In this document: positions 1 through 8,409 of the stretch, piece after piece
How positions within the stretch are numbered: position 1 is the first letter of the stretch
Layout: every line of letters starts with the position of its first letter
DNA from: an uncultured Prevotellaceae bacterium
GTDB taxonomy: Bacteria; Bacteroidota; Bacteroidia; Bacteroidales; Bacteroidaceae
NCBI GenBank assembly: GCA_902784615.1
Contig: CACZVN010000013.1
Coordinates: forward strand, 1-59,564
DNA: 59,564 nt
Direction: 5' to 3'
Made by a program: the position numbers and the translations under genes
Notes under the pieces: generated by a model
What the model was told of the DNA's origin: nothing
Seen by the model: the letters and a program-made list of their open reading frames with translations, nothing else
Databases searched by the model: none

Positions 1-1
1 G

Positions 2-1045
2 GGCTTCGACTTCGAGCAGATGATCGAAGGACAGTGCTATGCTAACAATAACGAAGTGTGGGATTACTCCACCAATCCTGCCACCTTCAAGAGTGGCACA
101 CCGAAGACTCTTATCATTTATGGTGAATATTATATCAACGGTGTAAAGCAAACCAACTACGAATATCAGTACAATGGTGAGCCCGTGAAGATGCTGAGCG
201 ACCAGATGAACCGCTATTGCGGCACAAAGATTGAGGTTACTGATGAACAGTTGTATTCCGATATGCGTGATGCAAACAACAACAATGCTTATCTTGGCAA
301 GAAGCTGAACACCGATTTTATCGATGGTCTGCTTGCAGATGGCTATCTGCCCATCGACAACAAGCAGATGCGCGAGTGGGCAAAGGTTGGCGGTTGCGCT
401 GACGGCTACTACAGCGACTGGATCGTGACGCTGACAGAGGCAAAGACTGATAACGACCCCAAAGACGAATGGGAGGCCATCCGCGTGATTGCAGAGGACT
501 TGACCGTTGAATCAGATAAGGAAGGTAACTCAGACTTCGACTTCAATGATGTGGTCTTTGACGTACGCCGCTGCATCTCTGGTCCAAGTCAAGGTACTGT
601 ACAGGTTATCCTGAAGGCTGCCGGTGGTACACTGCCGCTATATCTTGACAGTAAGGAGGTTCATGAACTTTACAAAGCAGCCAATCCTACCCTCGACATC
701 GACCAATATACGATGATCAACACCCATGCCGAGTCAAAAGGTCTGAAAGGCAAGTCTAATCTGGCAGACATCATCTTTACCCCGACTTCTTACTCGGGCA
801 GCACTATCCGTGAGATTGCAAACAGTATCAATATCTATGTTCTCAAGGGTGGCGAACCATGCGAGCTGAAGGCTCCTAAAGGCGATGTAGCCAGTAAGAT
901 CGCTGTAGGCACAGACTTCGATTGGTGTAACGAGCGTCAGGATATCGATGACAAGTATAGCCTTTGGGACGGAACCAGTCTCCTCAAGGAATATGTCAAA
1001 GGTGCATTAGGAACTGAATGGTACACCTTTACTAAGAAACAATAA
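2..1045 (+). CDS. LruC domain-containing protein (DUF4842-like), 5' end missing
   Basis: The reading frame is open from the first bases of the window (GFDFEQ precedes the first internal Met at base 20), so the gene starts upstream and about 347 codons are visible. The acidic stretch DFDFNDVVFDV at visible residues ~180-190 is the hallmark of the LruC / DUF4842 C-terminal domain found in exported Bacteroidetes proteins, followed by beta-rich sequence to the C-terminus. LruC proteins are secreted or surface-located and the domain is probably calcium-binding; the exact role is unknown. The signal peptide and N-terminal domains lie outside the window. A hairpin terminator follows the stop. Family call is good; function is not assignable. 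Confidence 0.75.
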   Translation, partial: GFDFEQMIEGQCYANNNEVWDYSTNPATFKSGTPKTLIIYGEYYINGVKQTNYEYQYNGEPVKMLSDQMNRYCGTKIEVTDEQLYSDMRDANNNNAYLGKKLNTDFIDGLLADGYLPIDNKQMREWAKVGGCADGYYSDWIVTLTEAKTDNDPKDEWEAIRVIAEDLTVESDKEGNSDFDFNDVVFDVRRCISGPSQGTVQVILKAAGGTLPLYLDSKEVHELYKAANPTLDIDQYTMINTHAESKGLKGKSNLADIIFTPTSYSGSTIREIANSINIYVLKGGEPCELKAPKGDVASKIAVGTDFDWCNERQDIDDKYSLWDGTSLLKEYVKGALGTEWYTFTKKQ

Positions 1046-1070
1046 TTCATCAAGTACTAAAATACTAATT

Positions 1071-1105
1071 AGAGGGGCGTCTGCGAGAGCAGCCGCCTCT
1101 TTTTT
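1071..1105 (+). terminator. Rho-independent terminator after the LruC gene
   Basis: AGAGG at 1071 pairs with CCTCT ending at 1100 around an inner CTGC-GAGA-GCAG hairpin, and the stem runs directly into a T tract. It lies 25 bases after the stop codon and separates the gene from the next promoter. Confidence 0.7.
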
Positions 1106-1149
1106 ACACAAAAAGAACCGTCCCTTTTGGGTAATAACGGAAAAAGTTG

Positions 1150-1157
1150 TAACTTTG
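1150..1157 (+). promoter_or_regulatory. Bacteroidetes -7 box TAACTTTG
   Basis: Matches the TAnnTTTG consensus of the Bacteroidetes housekeeping sigma factor. Only 8 bases separate it from the ATG at 1166, which rules out the upstream in-frame start at 1127 and implies a leader of a few bases at most. Confidence 0.6.
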
Positions 1158-1165
1158 CAGTCAGT

Positions 1166-2398
1166 ATGGTATTGAATTATATTTGGATTGCATTTTTCAT
1201 CATCGCCTTCGTGATCGCGCTGGTGAAACTGGTGTTCTGGGGAGACTTCGAGGTGTTCCCTGCCATGATGGACTCAACGTTCTCGTCGTCAAAGACCGCG
1301 TTTGAGATCTCGTTGGGTCTGACGGGTGTCTTGTCGCTCTGGCTCGGTATCATGAAGATCGGCGAGAAGGGCGGCGTGGTGAATGTGTTGGCCCGACTGC
1401 TGAGTCCCGTCTTCGTGAAGTTGTTCCCTGACATCCCCAAGGGTCACCCCGTGACGGGCTCCATCTTCATGAACATCGCCGCCAACATGTTGGGGCTCGA
1501 CAATGCCGCCACGCCCCTCGGCCTGAAGGCCATGGAGCAGTTGCAAGACCTGAACACGAAGAAGGATACGGCCTCGAACCCGATGATCATGTTCCTCGTG
1601 CTGAATACCAGCGGTCTGACGCTCATACCTATTTCTATCTTTGTTTATCGTGCCCAACTCGGAGCCGCCCAGCCTACGGATATCTTCATCCCCATCCTGC
1701 TGGCCACGTTCTTCTCGACACTGGCAGGCGTCATCATTACCTCGCTCTTCCAGAAGATCAATCTGTTGAACCGTACGATGCTGCTGACGCTGGGTGGAGC
1801 TGCCCTCGTGGTGGCTACCGTCATCTGGGGCTTCGGACAGCTCGACTCCGTGCTGATGAACAAAGTGAGCACCTCGACAGCTAACATCCTGTTGATGATG
1901 ATCATCATCGCCTTTATCCTGGCTGGTGTCAGGAAGAAGGTGAACGTGTATGACGCCTTCATTGAGGGCGCGAAAGATGGCTTTACAACGGCAGTCCGCA
2001 TCATCCCCTATCTGGTGGCTATCCTCGTGGGCATCGGTGTGTTCAGAGCCAGCGGTGCCATGGACATGCTCATCAACGGCATTGAGTGGACGGTAGATCT
2101 TATGGGCATGAACAGTGACTTCGTGGGTGCCTTGCCTACAGCCCTGATGAAGCCCCTCTCAGGCAGTGGAGCCCGCGGTATGATGGTAGATGCGATGACC
2201 ACGTATGGTGCCGACTCGTTCATCGGCCGTCTGAGTTGTATCTTCCAAGGCTCAACGGATACCACCTTCTATATCCTCGCCGTGTATTTCGGCAGTGTGG
2301 GTATCGTAAAGACGCGCCATGCCGTGGCCTGTGGACTCTTAGCCGACCTGGCTGGCATCATTGCCGCTATCTTCATTGCTTATCTATTCTTCGCGTAA
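1166..2398 (+). CDS. SpmA/SpmB-like fusion, nucleoside-recognition (Gate) domain membrane protein
   Basis: A 410-residue polytopic membrane protein. The N-terminal half (~1-200) resembles spore maturation protein A and the C-terminal half (~260-410) resembles SpmB; both halves carry the Gate/nucleoside-recognition fold, with signature stretches GHPVTGSIFMNIAANMLGLDNAATP and PLSGSGARGM. Firmicutes encode SpmA and SpmB separately, whereas a fused form is usual in Bacteroidetes, which do not sporulate, so the role is transport-like but unknown. The ATG at 1166 is preferred over 1127 because a -7 promoter box lies between them. Likely first gene of an operon with the flippase (21-base gap) and the S46 peptidase. 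Confidence 0.8.
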   Translation: MVLNYIWIAFFIIAFVIALVKLVFWGDFEVFPAMMDSTFSSSKTAFEISLGLTGVLSLWLGIMKIGEKGGVVNVLARLLSPVFVKLFPDIPKGHPVTGSIFMNIAANMLGLDNAATPLGLKAMEQLQDLNTKKDTASNPMIMFLVLNTSGLTLIPISIFVYRAQLGAAQPTDIFIPILLATFFSTLAGVIITSLFQKINLLNRTMLLTLGGAALVVATVIWGFGQLDSVLMNKVSTSTANILLMMIIIAFILAGVRKKVNVYDAFIEGAKDGFTTAVRIIPYLVAILVGIGVFRASGAMDMLINGIEWTVDLMGMNSDFVGALPTALMKPLSGSGARGMMVDAMTTYGADSFIGRLSCIFQGSTDTTFYILAVYFGSVGIVKTRHAVACGLLADLAGIIAAIFIAYLFFA

Positions 2399-2419
2399 AG
2401 GTAAAAGTATAAAGGAATA

Positions 2420-3880
2420 ATGGCAAATCTGAAATCACTGGCAAAAGATACGGCCATCTACGGTCTCTCAAGCATCGTCGGCAGATTCCTGAACTATCTG
2501 CTCGTGCCGCTCTATACCCACTATATGCCCAAAGCCTCGGGCGACTACGGCATCAGCACCAATGTCTATGCCTATACGGCACTGATCCTCGTGCTGCTGA
2601 CGTTTGGCATGGAGACAACGCTCTTCCGCTTTGCCAATGATGAGCGCACCAAACCCGACACCGTGTTCTCGACAGCCTTCGCCACCGTAGGTTCGCTGAC
2701 GGTAGTATTCCTGTTGCTGGTATTCGGATTCATCGGGCCTATCAGTGGGGCGCTGGGTTATGAGTCTCATCCCGATTATCTGCTGATGATGGCGGTCGTC
2801 GTAGCCCTTGATGCTATTCAGGCTATGCCTTTCAGTTATCTGCGATTCCAGAAGCGGGCCATCCGTTTTGCCTCGCTGAAGATGCTGTTCATCCTGTTGA
2901 ACATCGCCCTGAACGTGATCTGGTTCGTGTTGCTGGGCAAGACCTCCGTGTTCTACGTGTTCTTCATCAACCTGCTCTGTACGGGTTTTATCACCCTGTT
3001 CTTCATCCCCGACCTCTTCAAGATCCAATGGAAGTTCGACGGCCGTCTGCTGAAGCACATGCTCAGTTACTCATGGCCCATCCTGATTCTGGGTATCGCC
3101 GGCATCCTGAACCAGGTGGCCGATAAGATTATCTTCCCGTTGGTATATCCCGACGGGGCAGAAGCTAACGTACAGTTGGGTGTCTATGGCTCGTGCGTGA
3201 AGATCGCGATGATTATGGCCATGATTACACAGGCTTTCCGCTATGCCTATGAGCCTATCGTCTTTGCCAAGAACAAGGATGCCGACAAGACGGAGTACTA
3301 CGCCTCGGCGATGAAGTACTTCGTCATCTTCACGCTGCTGGCTTTCCTCGTCGTGATGGGTTGGATGCCCCTGTTGCAATATATCATCGGCGAGGACTAC
3401 CGTGAGGGATTAGGAGTGGTGCCTATCGTGATGATGGCCGAGATCTTTATGGGCATCTATTTCAATCTGTCGTTCTGGTATAAACTTATTGACAAGACCA
3501 TCTACGGGGCCTGGTTCTCGTTGGCAGGCTGCGCCGTGCTCCTGGCCGTGAACATTATCTTCATCCCCAAAATCGGCTATTGGGCCTGTGCCTGGGGAGG
3601 ACTGGCTGGCTATTTCACATCGATGACGCTCAGTTACTTCGTGGGTCAGAAGAAAAACCCGATCCCCTATCCCATGAAGGACATTATCATTTACTTCATC
3701 TCTTCTATGGCTCTATTTGGCATGATGAAGTGGTTCGCCCGTCATACGGAATGGCCAGAATGGGTGTTGTTCCTCATCAACAATTTCCTGATCCTGGGCT
3801 TCATCTATAGAATCATCAAGTGCGACCTGCCATTAAGCCAGATTCCCATCATTGGTAAGAAATTCAAGAAAACTAAATAA
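2420..3880 (+). CDS. Polysaccharide flippase (MATE/Wzx-like)
   Basis: 486 residues with about 12-14 hydrophobic helices and the N-terminal pattern of the polysaccharide biosynthesis/oligosaccharide flippase family (TAIYGLSSIVGRFLNYLLVPLYT). Such proteins flip lipid-linked oligosaccharides across the inner membrane for O-antigen, capsule or other surface glycan assembly. The C-terminus is basic (KKFKKTK), as expected on the cytoplasmic side. No glycosyltransferases are adjacent, so the substrate cannot be inferred from context. It starts 21 bases after the upstream stop and ends 3 bases before the S46 peptidase start, consistent with one transcript. Confidence 0.85.
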   Translation: MANLKSLAKDTAIYGLSSIVGRFLNYLLVPLYTHYMPKASGDYGISTNVYAYTALILVLLTFGMETTLFRFANDERTKPDTVFSTAFATVGSLTVVFLLLVFGFIGPISGALGYESHPDYLLMMAVVVALDAIQAMPFSYLRFQKRAIRFASLKMLFILLNIALNVIWFVLLGKTSVFYVFFINLLCTGFITLFFIPDLFKIQWKFDGRLLKHMLSYSWPILILGIAGILNQVADKIIFPLVYPDGAEANVQLGVYGSCVKIAMIMAMITQAFRYAYEPIVFAKNKDADKTEYYASAMKYFVIFTLLAFLVVMGWMPLLQYIIGEDYREGLGVVPIVMMAEIFMGIYFNLSFWYKLIDKTIYGAWFSLAGCAVLLAVNIIFIPKIGYWACAWGGLAGYFTSMTLSYFVGQKKNPIPYPMKDIIIYFISSMALFGMMKWFARHTEWPEWVLFLINNFLILGFIYRIIKCDLPLSQIPIIGKKFKKTK

Positions 3881-3883
3881 GAT

Positions 3884-6007
3884 ATGAAGAAACTATTGTT
3901 TACGCTTTTGGCCACTTGCGCCCTGACATCAGCAAAGGCCGATGAGGGTATGTGGACGCTTTATAACCTGCCGAATGCCGTCTATGAGACCATGCGGATG
4001 GAGAATTACGAACTGCCCTACGGTGCTCTGTACGAGGGCGAGGACGCCATCAAGAATTGCGTGGTTAATTTCGGCGGTTACTGCTCTGGTGTGGTCGTAT
4101 CTCCTGACGGACTGGTGTTCACCAACCACCACTGCGGCTTCGAGGCCATCCGTTCGCACTCTACCGTAGAACACGACTATATGCTCAACGGTTTTGTGTC
4201 GAACAGTTTCGAGGAGGAATTGCCCAACGAGAATCTCTTCGTGTCGTTCATGGTGGAACAGAAGGACATCACCCCCATGCTCGACTCCCTCGGCATCAAC
4301 CAGATGAACAGCGACAAGCGTTACCTGTTTCTCGACTCCTTAGAGAACGCCATGCTGAAGGAGATAGAGAAACTGGACTCTACGCTGCGCGTGGAGATCA
4401 AGCCTTTCTACGAGGGTAACCAATACTACCTGACCACCTACCGCGATTATCATGACGTGCGCCTGGTGTTCGCCCTGCCCAAGTCGATGGGTAAGTTCGG
4501 TGGTGAGACTGACAACTGGATGTGGCCGCGCCAGACCTGCGACTTCAGTGTGTTCCGTATCTATGTCGATCCGAAGACGGGCGGTCCGGCGAAGTATTCG
4601 AAGGACAATGTGCCGATGAAACCGAAGAAGTGGGCACCTGTCTCACTGCAGGGTTACGTGCCCGGCTCGTTCTCGATGACCATCGGCTACCCCGGCAGTA
4701 CCAGCCGTTACCTGTCGAGCTACGGCATCCGTGAGCGTTGTGATGCCCAGAACACACCGATGTACCAGACGCGTGAGGTGAAGCAGGCCATCATGCTCCG
4801 TCACATGCGCGCCGACGAGGCCGTGCGCATCAAGTACGACTCGAAATACGCCAGCAGTTCGAACTACTGGAAAAACTCCATTGGCATGAACAAATGTATC
4901 GACAGCATCGGCCTCATCCAACAGAAGGCCCAGTTTGAGCAGAAGATCCGTCAGTGGCAGGATTCCACGGGTTTCCTGAAGGGCCAACTCGACTTCGACC
5001 AATTGGACAGACTCTATCAGAAGCGCTTTGCCGCCGTGCGTGCCCTGACCTACTATAACGAGACCTTCGGCCGCCGCAATACCGACGAGATGACACGTCG
5101 CGCCCTCCGCGTGCAGAACGGTGTCATCGTCAACGGCAAGGACGGCAAGCCCAAGACCTATTATATCGAGTTCAAGGACAACAGCGACACCTGGGACTAC
5201 GACACCGACCGCGAGATCATCGCCGCCCTGCTGAAGCACTACCGCGAGAAGGTGGAGATCAAATACCAGCCCGACTTCTACAACGTGATAGACCACGACT
5301 TCAAGGGCGACTACCAGAAGTTCGTGGATCATATCTACAAGAAGTCGAAGCTGATGAAGAGCGACAAGAAGATCTACATCAACAAGAAAAACTATCACAA
5401 GGATCCGGGCGTGGTGTATGGTGAGAGCGTGAAGAGCGCGCAGGCTGACATCGTGATTGATCTGGAAGCCGTTTCCGACAGCATCGACATCCTGGAGCGC
5501 TACCTCTGTGCCGCCAAACTGCGCATGGAAGAGGACATGCCCAACTATAGCGATGCCAACTTCACCATGCGACTCTCTTACGGTCAGGTGGGCGAGTATC
5601 TGCTCGGAGGACAGCCCTCAGGTTACTTTACCGAGGCCAGCAGTATGGTGAAGAAGATGGAACAGGGAGAGAAGGGTGTCATCGACTACGAGGCAGAGCC
5701 TATCATGAAGGAACTGCTCTCGAAGCAGGACTTCGGCAAATATACCGACAAGACCACGGGCAAGATGCACCTCTGTTTCCTGTCAAACAACGACATCACG
5801 GGTGGTAACAGTGGTTCGCCCATGTTCAACGGTAAGGGCGAACTCATCGGTCTGGCCTTCGACGGCAACTGGGATTCTCTGTCGTCGGATATCTTCTTCG
5901 ACTCACAACTGGCCCGTTGCATCGGCGTGGATATCCGTTATGTGCTCTACATGATGGAGTCGTGGGGCAAGGCAGACCGTCTGCTCAAGGAGATCAACGC
6001 ACAGTAA
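3884..6007 (+). CDS. S46 family dipeptidyl-peptidase, DPP7-type
   Basis: 707 residues with a Sec signal peptide (cleavage near AKA-DEG, residue ~19). The S46 serine peptidase family is recognised from TNHHCG (His 82/83), the DNWMWPR..DFSVFR region (probable catalytic Asp 220) and GNSGSP (Ser 643). These periplasmic enzymes remove dipeptides from oligopeptides for amino-acid nutrition. The residue 18 positions after the catalytic Ser, which is Arg in Asp/Glu-specific DPP11, is Gly 661 here (LAFDGNW), matching DPP7-type enzymes that prefer bulky hydrophobic P1 residues. Spacing and strand suggest co-transcription with the two genes upstream. A perfect bidirectional hairpin follows the stop. Confidence 0.9.
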   Translation: MKKLLFTLLATCALTSAKADEGMWTLYNLPNAVYETMRMENYELPYGALYEGEDAIKNCVVNFGGYCSGVVVSPDGLVFTNHHCGFEAIRSHSTVEHDYMLNGFVSNSFEEELPNENLFVSFMVEQKDITPMLDSLGINQMNSDKRYLFLDSLENAMLKEIEKLDSTLRVEIKPFYEGNQYYLTTYRDYHDVRLVFALPKSMGKFGGETDNWMWPRQTCDFSVFRIYVDPKTGGPAKYSKDNVPMKPKKWAPVSLQGYVPGSFSMTIGYPGSTSRYLSSYGIRERCDAQNTPMYQTREVKQAIMLRHMRADEAVRIKYDSKYASSSNYWKNSIGMNKCIDSIGLIQQKAQFEQKIRQWQDSTGFLKGQLDFDQLDRLYQKRFAAVRALTYYNETFGRRNTDEMTRRALRVQNGVIVNGKDGKPKTYYIEFKDNSDTWDYDTDREIIAALLKHYREKVEIKYQPDFYNVIDHDFKGDYQKFVDHIYKKSKLMKSDKKIYINKKNYHKDPGVVYGESVKSAQADIVIDLEAVSDSIDILERYLCAAKLRMEEDMPNYSDANFTMRLSYGQVGEYLLGGQPSGYFTEASSMVKKMEQGEKGVIDYEAEPIMKELLSKQDFGKYTDKTTGKMHLCFLSNNDITGGNSGSPMFNGKGELIGLAFDGNWDSLSSDIFFDSQLARCIGVDIRYVLYMMESWGKADRLLKEINAQ

Positions 6008-6008
6008 A

Positions 6009-6040
6009 GAAATAAGGGCTGCGATTGCAGCCCTTATTTC
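6009..6040. terminator. Bidirectional terminator shared by convergent genes
   Basis: A perfect 14-bp stem (6009-6022 with 6027-6040) around a GATT loop, rich in A on one side and T on the other, so it can terminate transcription from both strands. It begins just after the S46 peptidase stop. The TAA stop of the opposing helicase (6034-6036, minus strand) lies inside the stem. Confidence 0.85.
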
Positions 6041-7803
6041 TTCTTCTTGCGAGGCTTGCGCATAGCCCAGCCTTCGTCCATCAAACTTCCCCAGTCGTCT
6101 TGCTTCGGTTGCCTGCGACTGTCCTGACGACCCCGTCCCTTAGAAGCCTTATCCCTTGATGGCTGTCGGGCCGCACCCTTATCTTCAGAATCGTTACATC
6201 TGACAGTACGACCCTTATAGCGAATACCCGTCAGTTGGATCATCACCTTCTTGGCATCCTTTTCAGGCACCTCGAAATAGGAGATGGTGTCAAGCAGGTC
6301 GATATGTCCCACCTCCTGACGACCGCCCACGAAACGGTTCAGAGTCTGCATCAGTTCGCCAGGATAGAATCCGTCGCGCTTGCCAAGGTTGATAAAGAGA
6401 CGGCGATAGCCTTTCGAGGCTTTGTTCTGGACTTTCTGCTTGTCACTTTGGGGCTTCCGCTCTTTCTTGTCAGGAACGACCGCCTCAATCTCTGGTGCTT
6501 CGGCATAATAGGCCAGGAACTTTCCAAACTCCAACGAGACGATCTTCTTGATCAGTTCCTCCTTGTCGATATATTCGAAATAACGGTTGATATCCTGCAT
6601 GAAGGGGGCAATCTCCTGATCATCGACATCCGTTTTCACGATCTGATCCATCACCTTATAGAGCTGTTTCTTGCAGATCTCCTCTGCCGACGGGATCTCC
6701 GCCTTCACAAACTCCTTACCGATCTCCTTCTCAATATTGCGGATCTTGAACTTCTCACGACTGTGGACGATCGAGATACTGGTGCCTTTCTTGCCAGCAC
6801 GGCCCGTACGTCCGGAACGATGGGTGTAGTTCTCAATATCATCGGGTAGTCCGAAGTTGATAACATGCGTCAGGTCATCCACATCGAGACCGCGTGCCGC
6901 CACATCCGTTGCCACGAGCAGTTGCGTCAGGTGCTGGCGGAACTTCTGCATGGTCAGGTCGCGCTGCGGTTGCGAGAGGTCACCATGCAATGATTCGGCA
7001 TTATAGCCGTCCTTGATCAGTTTGTCAGCAATCTCCTGCGTCTCTACCTTCGTACGACAGAAGATGATGGCGAAGATACGGGGGTAATAATCCACAATGC
7101 GCTTCAGAGCGAGGTACTTATCCTTGGCGTTCACCATATAATAGATGTGGTTCACGTTCTCGGCACCCTCGTTGCGCGAACCCACCACGATCTCCTGATA
7201 ATCATGCAGATACTTCTTGGCCACGCGCTCCACCTCACGGCTCATCGTGGCAGAGAACATCAGTGTGTTATGATTCTCAGGCAGCGACTCGAAGATCTCG
7301 TTGATACTGTCGGAGAAACCCATGTTCAGCATCTCGTCGGCCTCGTCGAGTACAATGTTTGTCACCTGTTCCAGATGCACATACCCGCGGTTCTTCAAGT
7401 CGATCAGACGACCTGGTGTGGCCACGATGATGTTCACGCCTTTCTTCAGGGCGCGCATCTGCGGTTCGATGGAAGCACCGCCATAGACAGCCTCCACATG
7501 CACGCCGTCCATGTATTTGGCAAAGTCGCGGATGTCGTCGGTAATCTGCAGACAGAGCTCACGCGTCGGTGAGAGCACCAGTGCCTGCGTTTCGCGCCAA
7601 CTGGTGTCGATACGCATTAGCAGCGGAATACCGAAAGCCGCTGTCTTACCTGTGCCCGTCTGGGCGAGGGCGATGACATCGTTCTGGTTCCCCAACAAAT
7701 AGGGAATGACTGCCTCCTGTACTGGCATCGGCTGCACAAATCCCAACTCCTCAATGGCGCGACGGATCTCACCGCTGACGCCTAATTCTTCAAATGTCTT
7801 CAT
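6034..7803 (-). CDS. DEAD-box RNA helicase with DbpA-type RNA-binding domain
   Basis: 589 residues. Helicase motifs are clear: AQTGTGKT (47-54), PTREL (79-83), DEAD (153-156), SAT (184-186) and HRSGRTGRAG near 330. After the two RecA-like domains comes a linker and a DbpA-like RNA-recognition domain (~480-555, FINLGKRDGFYPGELM onward), then a basic C-terminal tail. This architecture belongs to ATP-dependent helicases acting in ribosome assembly and cold-shock RNA remodelling (DbpA/CsdA/CshA group). Start at 7803 (MKTFEELG) is chosen over an in-frame codon at 7827 because the -7 promoter box overlaps the longer start. Convergent with the peptidase, divergent from the LOG gene. Confidence 0.9.
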   Translation of the reverse strand: MKTFEELGVSGEIRRAIEELGFVQPMPVQEAVIPYLLGNQNDVIALAQTGTGKTAAFGIPLLMRIDTSWRETQALVLSPTRELCLQITDDIRDFAKYMDGVHVEAVYGGASIEPQMRALKKGVNIIVATPGRLIDLKNRGYVHLEQVTNIVLDEADEMLNMGFSDSINEIFESLPENHNTLMFSATMSREVERVAKKYLHDYQEIVVGSRNEGAENVNHIYYMVNAKDKYLALKRIVDYYPRIFAIIFCRTKVETQEIADKLIKDGYNAESLHGDLSQPQRDLTMQKFRQHLTQLLVATDVAARGLDVDDLTHVINFGLPDDIENYTHRSGRTGRAGKKGTSISIVHSREKFKIRNIEKEIGKEFVKAEIPSAEEICKKQLYKVMDQIVKTDVDDQEIAPFMQDINRYFEYIDKEELIKKIVSLEFGKFLAYYAEAPEIEAVVPDKKERKPQSDKQKVQNKASKGYRRLFINLGKRDGFYPGELMQTLNRFVGGRQEVGHIDLLDTISYFEVPEKDAKKVMIQLTGIRYKGRTVRCNDSEDKGAARQPSRDKASKGRGRQDSRRQPKQDDWGSLMDEGWAMRKPRKKKK

Positions 7804-7822
7804 CGGATTTCCTGTATTTGGC

Positions 7823-7855
7823 TGCAAAGATACAAAAAATATTCGTATCTTTGCA
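7823..7855. promoter_or_regulatory. Back-to-back divergent promoters forming an 11-bp inverted repeat
   Basis: TGCAAAGATAC (7823-7833) and GTATCTTTGCA (7845-7855) are perfect inverted copies separated by 11 bases. Each contains a TATCTTTG -7 box: 7825-7832 on the minus strand serves the helicase (21-base gap to ATG) and 7846-7853 on the plus strand serves the LOG gene (8-base gap). The two core promoters overlap, so their use may be mutually exclusive. Confidence 0.6.
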
Positions 7856-7861
7856 CCAGTT

Positions 7862-8392
7862 ATGAAGATATGTGTATTTTGTTCTGCAAATCAGCAGATT
7901 GATCCAGACTTTTTCGTATTGACCGAAGAGTTGGGGACATGGGCCGCTGATAACGGCCATTCCATCGTCTATGGTGGCGTGAATCAGGGATTGATGGAGG
8001 CGTTGGCAAAGGCAACGAAGGCGCATGACGGACGTACCATTGGTATTGTACCAATGATTGTTGAGAAGTCGGGACGTGTCAGCGACTATGTCGATGTGGA
8101 GATTCCCTGCGACAACCTGAGCGACCGTAAGCAACTGATGATGGATCAGGCGGACGTGTTCATCGCCCTGCCTGGCGGTATCGGCACCATTGACGAGGTG
8201 TTTACCGTCGCCGCCTCGGCAACTATCGGCTACCATCAAAAGCCCGTCATCCTTTGTAACATGAAGGGGTTCTGGGACAGCCTCATCGCGATGCTTGAGG
8301 ATTTGCAAGCAAAGGGGATGATCCGAGGGAATTGGCGAAATTACATAAAAACGGCCGATTCCATCGAAGAAATCAGCCGAATAATATCATAA
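7862..8392 (+). CDS. LOG family protein (nucleotide phosphoribohydrolase)
   Basis: 176 residues. The PGGIGTIDE motif and the preceding MMDQADVFIALPGG stretch identify the TIGR00730 / Lonely Guy family, which releases the base from a nucleoside 5'-monophosphate (cytokinin-activating in plants, a nucleotide-hydrolase or salvage role in bacteria); both the Arg-bearing and GGxGTxxE elements are present. The ATG at 7862 sits only 8 bases after a perfect -7 box, so the longer in-frame opening upstream is not part of the gene. It is convergent with the flavodiiron protein, 17 bases away. Confidence 0.88.
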   Translation: MKICVFCSANQQIDPDFFVLTEELGTWAADNGHSIVYGGVNQGLMEALAKATKAHDGRTIGIVPMIVEKSGRVSDYVDVEIPCDNLSDRKQLMMDQADVFIALPGGIGTIDEVFTVAASATIGYHQKPVILCNMKGFWDSLIAMLEDLQAKGMIRGNWRNYIKTADSIEEISRIIS

Positions 8393-8409
8393 ATAAGAAG
8401 GCATCTGTC

